Positions 6,232 to 8,618 of a stretch of DNA of 8,618 nt are shown here, piece after piece. The stretch spans positions 26,403 through 35,020 of the forward strand of contig DIUB01000168.1 of NCBI GenBank assembly GCA_002422265.1, read 5' to 3'. This stretch comes from Geobacter sp. UBA6169 (lineage in GTDB: Bacteria; Desulfobacterota; Desulfuromonadia; Geobacterales; Pseudopelobacteraceae). Numbering within the stretch: the stretch's first letter is position 1; each line of letters begins with the position of its first letter. The notes under the pieces are model-generated. The model was not told where the DNA came from and did no database searches. It was given only the letters and a program-made list of their open reading frames with translations. The position numbers and the translations under genes are program-made.

Positions 6232-7345
6232 GGCTCTCCTCCTCCGTCTGCTCTGCCGATTGTTCGCCATCCGGCAGCTTGCGGGCCATCATGGCGCCGG
6301 CCCCCAGGGCAGCCCCGGCTGCCAGCCCCAACAGACCGGTGGTGAGCGGACTGGCACCGGTACCCTTCTCCCGCAGGTCCACCGGTGCATAGCTGTCAAA
6401 CGGTGTTGGTTCATGGATCTGGACCTTGTCGGCAATGGTCATGTTGAACATGATGTCCGGTTCGGTGCAGCCGATACAGGGATGCCCCACCGAGACCGGC
6501 CAGACACCGACATCGTTGAAGCGCTGTACCGAACAGTTGGCGTAGGTGGCCGGTCCTTTGCAGCCCAGCTTGTAGAGGCAGTATCCCTCGGCATGGGTGG
6601 TGTGGCCGTAGGCCTTGGCAAAACGCCCGGCATCAAAGTGGGGTCTGCGCTCGCAATGCTCGTGAATCCGGCGACCATAGGCAAATTTGGGTCGGCCCAT
6701 CTGATCCAGTTCCGGCAGTTTTTTGAAGGTCAGGTAGTACAATACGGTGGAGAGCAGGTTGTAGGGGGAAGGGGGACAGCCGGGGATGTTGATGATCGGC
6801 TTGTCCTTGATGATATCTCTGACCCCCACCGCACCGGTGGGATTGGGGGCTGCAGCCTGGATGCCGCCAAAGCTGGCGCAGGTGCCGATCGAAATAATGG
6901 CTGCTGCTCCTGCGGCAGCGCTCCGCAGTGATTCCAGGGCCGTCTTGCCCCCCACCTTGCAGTAGATGCCGTGCTCTTTGGTGGGGATCGCCCCCTCTAC
7001 AATCAGGATATATTTGCCGTGATTGGCCTGCATGGAGTCATGCAGCGACTTTTCGGCCTGGTGGCCGGAACCGGCCATCAGGGTCTCGTGATAATCCAGC
7101 GAGATCATATCCAGCAGCAAGGTGGCCGGGGTGGGATGGTTGGCCCGCAAGAGTGTTTCAGAACAGCCGGTGCATTCCTGAAAATGCAGCCAGATCACCG
7201 GCGGCCGATCCGGTGCCTGCGCTGCGGCTGCCACCTTTGATGCCAGACCGAACGGCAGCCCCATCACCGCTGTTGCGGCCACACAGGTCTTGATGAAATC
7301 TCTGCGGCTGACGCTGCCACCGAACAACTGCCCTGTCATGCTCAT
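6215..7345 (-). CDS. hybO: [NiFe] hydrogenase small subunit (Hyb type, Tat-exported)
   Basis: This electron-transfer subunit pairs with HybC and carries the Tat signal that exports both. It has 376 residues, near E. coli HybO. The Tat motif SRRDFIK (13-19) precedes a hydrophobic stretch ending at about AAAAQA. Expected ligands are: proximal cluster Cys58 and Cys61 (ECTGCSE), Cys156 (GTCASFGG) and Cys190 (PGCPPSP); distal cluster His228, Cys231, Cys256 and Cys262; medial [3Fe-4S] cluster Cys271, Cys290 and Cys293. Gly60 and Gly161 occupy the positions where oxygen-tolerant enzymes have two extra cysteines. A C-terminal helix (about 335-356) anchors the subunit, followed by a charged tail. The ATG at 7345 has GGGGAGG at 7350-7356; an ATG at 7339 is less well spaced. 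It is the first gene of the operon, about 30 nt after the predicted sigma54 start. Geobacter literature calls it hybS. Confidence 0.97.
   Translation of the reverse strand: MSMTGQLFGGSVSRRDFIKTCVAATAVMGLPFGLASKVAAAAQAPDRPPVIWLHFQECTGCSETLLRANHPTPATLLLDMISLDYHETLMAGSGHQAEKSLHDSMQANHGKYILIVEGAIPTKEHGIYCKVGGKTALESLRSAAAGAAAIISIGTCASFGGIQAAAPNPTGAVGVRDIIKDKPIINIPGCPPSPYNLLSTVLYYLTFKKLPELDQMGRPKFAYGRRIHEHCERRPHFDAGRFAKAYGHTTHAEGYCLYKLGCKGPATYANCSVQRFNDVGVWPVSVGHPCIGCTEPDIMFNMTIADKVQIHEPTPFDSYAPVDLREKGTGASPLTTGLLGLAAGAALGAGAMMARKLPDGEQSAEQTEEESHGRKE
6236..6245 (-). promoter_or_regulatory. Strong Shine-Dalgarno that fixes the hybA start
   Basis: On the minus strand GGAGGAGGAG lies about 4-6 bases before the ATG at 6231, inside the last codons of hybO. 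No comparably strong site was noted for the upstream in-frame ATG at 6270. This supports the shorter HybA and translational coupling with hybO. Confidence 0.7.
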
Positions 7346-7384
7346 GATACCTCCCCGTAGACATAATGGTACGGGCAGCAACTG

Positions 7385-7401
7385 AGCAGAAGGCATGCCA
7401 A
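7385..7401 (-). promoter_or_regulatory. Sigma54 (-24/-12) promoter for the hyb operon
   Basis: The minus strand reads TTGGCATGCCTTCTGCT. It has the invariant GG and GC with exactly 10 bases between them and matches all but two defined positions of the consensus TTGGCACG-N4-TTGCW. The predicted start is about position 7374, giving a leader of roughly 29 nt before the hybO ATG at 7345. A sigma54-dependent regulator gene lies divergently next to it, which fits. Confidence 0.75.
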
Positions 7402-7418
7402 TCTAAAGATGTTCGTAA

Positions 7419-7431
7419 TATCAATATAGTG
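7419..7431 (+). promoter_or_regulatory. Candidate IHF binding site
   Basis: TATCAATATAGTG matches WATCAANNNNTTR at all but one defined position. It sits in an AT-rich stretch about 45-57 bp upstream of the predicted hyb start, between the -24/-12 promoter and the candidate activator sites. That is where DNA bending is usual at sigma54 promoters. The motif is short, so this rests largely on position. Confidence 0.4.
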
Positions 7432-7442
7432 TAAACGTTACA
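7430..7442. promoter_or_regulatory. Short palindrome TGTAA-N3-TTACA
   Basis: TGTAA (7430-7434) and TTACA (7438-7442) are perfect 5-bp arms around ACG, immediately beside the candidate IHF site in the hyb/regulator spacer. It could be a half-length operator. The arms are short and chance is possible. Confidence 0.25.
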
Positions 7443-7451
7443 GCAGTATGG

Positions 7452-7482
7452 TGTATACAGATCGGACAAAGTGATTGTATAC
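7452..7482. promoter_or_regulatory. Paired TGTATAC sites, candidate activator binding sites
   Basis: TGTATAC occurs at 7452-7458 and again at 7476-7482, exactly 24 bp apart, and each contains the palindrome GTATAC. They lie about 78-108 bp upstream of the predicted sigma54 start, a normal distance for an NtrC-family activator site. The second copy also supplies a TATACT (7478-7483) that could be a -10 for the divergent regulator gene, although no good -35 is visible. The role is inferred from position. Confidence 0.35.
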
Positions 7483-7516
7483 TTTTGGGTGAAGTTGTTA
7501 CTTTTTGTCTGATCTG
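7458..7516. promoter_or_regulatory. 13-bp inverted repeat, candidate operator before the regulator gene
   Basis: CAGATCGGACAAA (7458-7470) and TTTGTCTGATCTG (7504-7516) are inverted repeats matching at 12 of 13 positions, with a 33-bp centre. The left arm touches the first TGTATAC site. The right arm ends in the ribosome binding site (TGGAG, 7515-7519) of the regulator gene. It may bind the regulator, both activating hyb from upstream and controlling its own gene, or it may form a leader hairpin that hides the ribosome site. Confidence 0.45.
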
Positions 7517-7524
7517 GAGTCTGT

Positions 7525-8618
7525 ATGCATCGCATTCTGATCTGCGACGATGAAGACGGCATTCTGCGTTACCTCTCAAAACTTTTGAAGGCGCATGGCT
7601 ACGCAGTCGAGACCTGCAGCAGCGGCGCCGCCCTGCAGGTGCGGCTGGGCAGGCTGCCTGACGAGCCGTTTGACCTGCTGCTGCAGGATGTCCGGCTGCC
7701 TGATTGCAGCGGCATTGAGCTGTTGAAGCTGGCACGCAGAAAAGCGCCGGAGCTGCCGGTGGTGATGATGACTGCCCATGGCTCAGTGGATGATGCCGTG
7801 CATGCCATACGTCTGGGGGCCTACGACTATGTGCTGAAGCCGTTTCCCAAGGAGAAGATCCTGGGGGTGCTGGCCAAGGCGCTGGAACACCGGCGCCTGG
7901 CTGATGAAAACCGTCGTCTGCGCGAAGAGCTGCAGCGCGGGGGCGGCGATACCTCGATTATCTTCTGCTCTGCTCGTTTTCGCCAGGTCTACGATCTGAC
8001 CCTGCAGGTGGCCTCCAGCGATGCCAACATCCTGATTCTGGGTGAATCAGGCACCGGCAAGGAGCTGATCGCCCACACCCTGCACAGCAACAGCCCCCGC
8101 AAGACCCGCCCGTTCGTCTCCATCAACTGTGCCGCGCTGACTGATAACCTGCTGGAAAGCCAGCTTTTCGGCCATCTGCGCGGCGCCTTTACCGGGGCGG
8201 TCATGAACCAGAAGGGGTTGCTGGAAGAGGCCGATGGCGGCACGCTGTTTCTGGATGAGATCGGCGATGTCAGTGCTGCCGTACAGGCGAAACTGCTGCG
8301 GGTGATCCAGGAAAAAGAGTTTATCCCGATCGGTTCCACCAAGCCCAAAACCGTGGACGTACGCTTTGTTGCCGCCACCAACCGTGATCTGCAGCAGGAT
8401 GCAGCTGCCGGACGGTTCAGAGAAGACCTCTACTACCGCCTGAACGTAATCTCGCTGACCTTGCCGCCGCTCAGAGAGCGGCCTGAAGATATCGAGCCGC
8501 TGGCCCTGCATTTTGTCAAGCGGTATGCCGCACGAATGAGCAAAGAACTGCACGGTATCGCTCCCGAGGCCCTGCGCTGCTTGTCCAGGTACCACTGGCC
8601 CGGCAACGTGCGGGAACT
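7525..8618 (+). CDS. Sigma54-dependent response regulator, NtrC family (3' end beyond window)
   Basis: This cytoplasmic two-component activator of sigma54 promoters is translated here by hand: 364 complete codons from the ATG at 7525, open at the right edge. The receiver domain (about 1-120) has Asp8/Asp9, phospho-acceptor Asp55 (LLLQDVRLP), Thr83 and Lys105. The linker is charged (about 121-140). The AAA+ domain (about 145 onward) has Walker A GESGTGKE (173-180), the sigma54-contact loop GAFTGA (220-225) within ESQLFGHLRGAFTGA, Walker B GGTLFLDEIGD (238-248), the ATNRDL sensor region (284-289), RFREDLYYRLNV (297-308) and WPGNVRE (358-364). The Fis-type DNA-binding domain is expected beyond the window. 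TGGAG lies five bases before the ATG. The gene is divergent from hybO, which has a sigma54 promoter, so regulation of hyb is likely but inferred. The partner kinase is not visible. No specific symbol is justified; HydG/ZraR- and HoxA-like regulators share this architecture. Confidence 0.93.
   Translation, partial: MHRILICDDEDGILRYLSKLLKAHGYAVETCSSGAALQVRLGRLPDEPFDLLLQDVRLPDCSGIELLKLARRKAPELPVVMMTAHGSVDDAVHAIRLGAYDYVLKPFPKEKILGVLAKALEHRRLADENRRLREELQRGGGDTSIIFCSARFRQVYDLTLQVASSDANILILGESGTGKELIAHTLHSNSPRKTRPFVSINCAALTDNLLESQLFGHLRGAFTGAVMNQKGLLEEADGGTLFLDEIGDVSAAVQAKLLRVIQEKEFIPIGSTKPKTVDVRFVAATNRDLQQDAAAGRFREDLYYRLNVISLTLPPLRERPEDIEPLALHFVKRYAARMSKELHGIAPEALRCLSRYHWPGNVRE

Noticed and set aside
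7158..7562. Minus-strand ORF spanning the hybO start and the divergent spacer
   Set aside because: It overlaps the true hybO frame and the promoter region. It has no plausible ribosome site or domain.
8047..8595. Minus-strand 182-residue ORF opposite the regulator
   Set aside because: Shadow of the conserved AAA+ domain; a codon-bias effect in a GC-rich gene.

Overview
The window looks like chromosome from a delta-proteobacterial anaerobe of the Geobacter/Trichlorobacter/Pelobacter propionicus type. I infer this from the gene order of a Geobacter-like Hyb hydrogenase operon, a sigma54 promoter beside an NtrC-type regulator, and moderately high GC. No rRNA or taxon-specific marker is present, so the assignment is a suggestion.

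Layout. Positions 1-779 (minus) hold thiM, hydroxyethylthiazole kinase, missing only its extreme C-terminus at the window edge. A 166-bp divergent spacer contains an inverted repeat and a terminator-like hairpin. It is followed by blc (946-1500, plus), a bacterial lipocalin whose 3' end overlaps the convergent hydrogenase operon by 38 bp. Positions 7345 down to 1463 (minus) form one operon for a membrane-bound, periplasm-facing group 1 [NiFe] hydrogenase of the Hyb (hydrogenase-2) type. Its order is hybO (small subunit, hybS in Geobacter), hybA (16-Cys ferredoxin-like subunit), hybB (NrfD-family membrane subunit), hybC (large subunit, hybL) and hybD (maturation endopeptidase, hybP). The divergent gene from 7525 to the window end is a sigma54-dependent response regulator, cut off within its AAA+ domain.

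How it works together. HybC oxidises or produces H2 at a Ni-Fe site. HybO carries electrons through three Fe-S clusters, HybA through four more, and HybB connects them to the quinone pool. HybD removes the 15-residue C-terminal tail of HybC after nickel insertion. HybO and HybA carry twin-arginine signals, and HybC would be exported bound to HybO. The hybO leader has a good -24/-12 promoter, a candidate IHF site and candidate upstream activator sites that run up to the regulator gene. The simplest reading is that the regulator activates hyb.

Most notable non-coding structure. The only two sizeable gaps inside the operon (hybB-hybC and hybC-hybD) are each almost filled by a copy of the same long imperfect inverted repeat, built of degenerate CGCGGAT units. 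The hybO/hybA/hybB junctions overlap instead. I see no CRISPR array, tRNA, transposase or clearly new gene system. The core is a recognisable hydrogenase locus, and the less ordinary features are regulatory and repeat elements.
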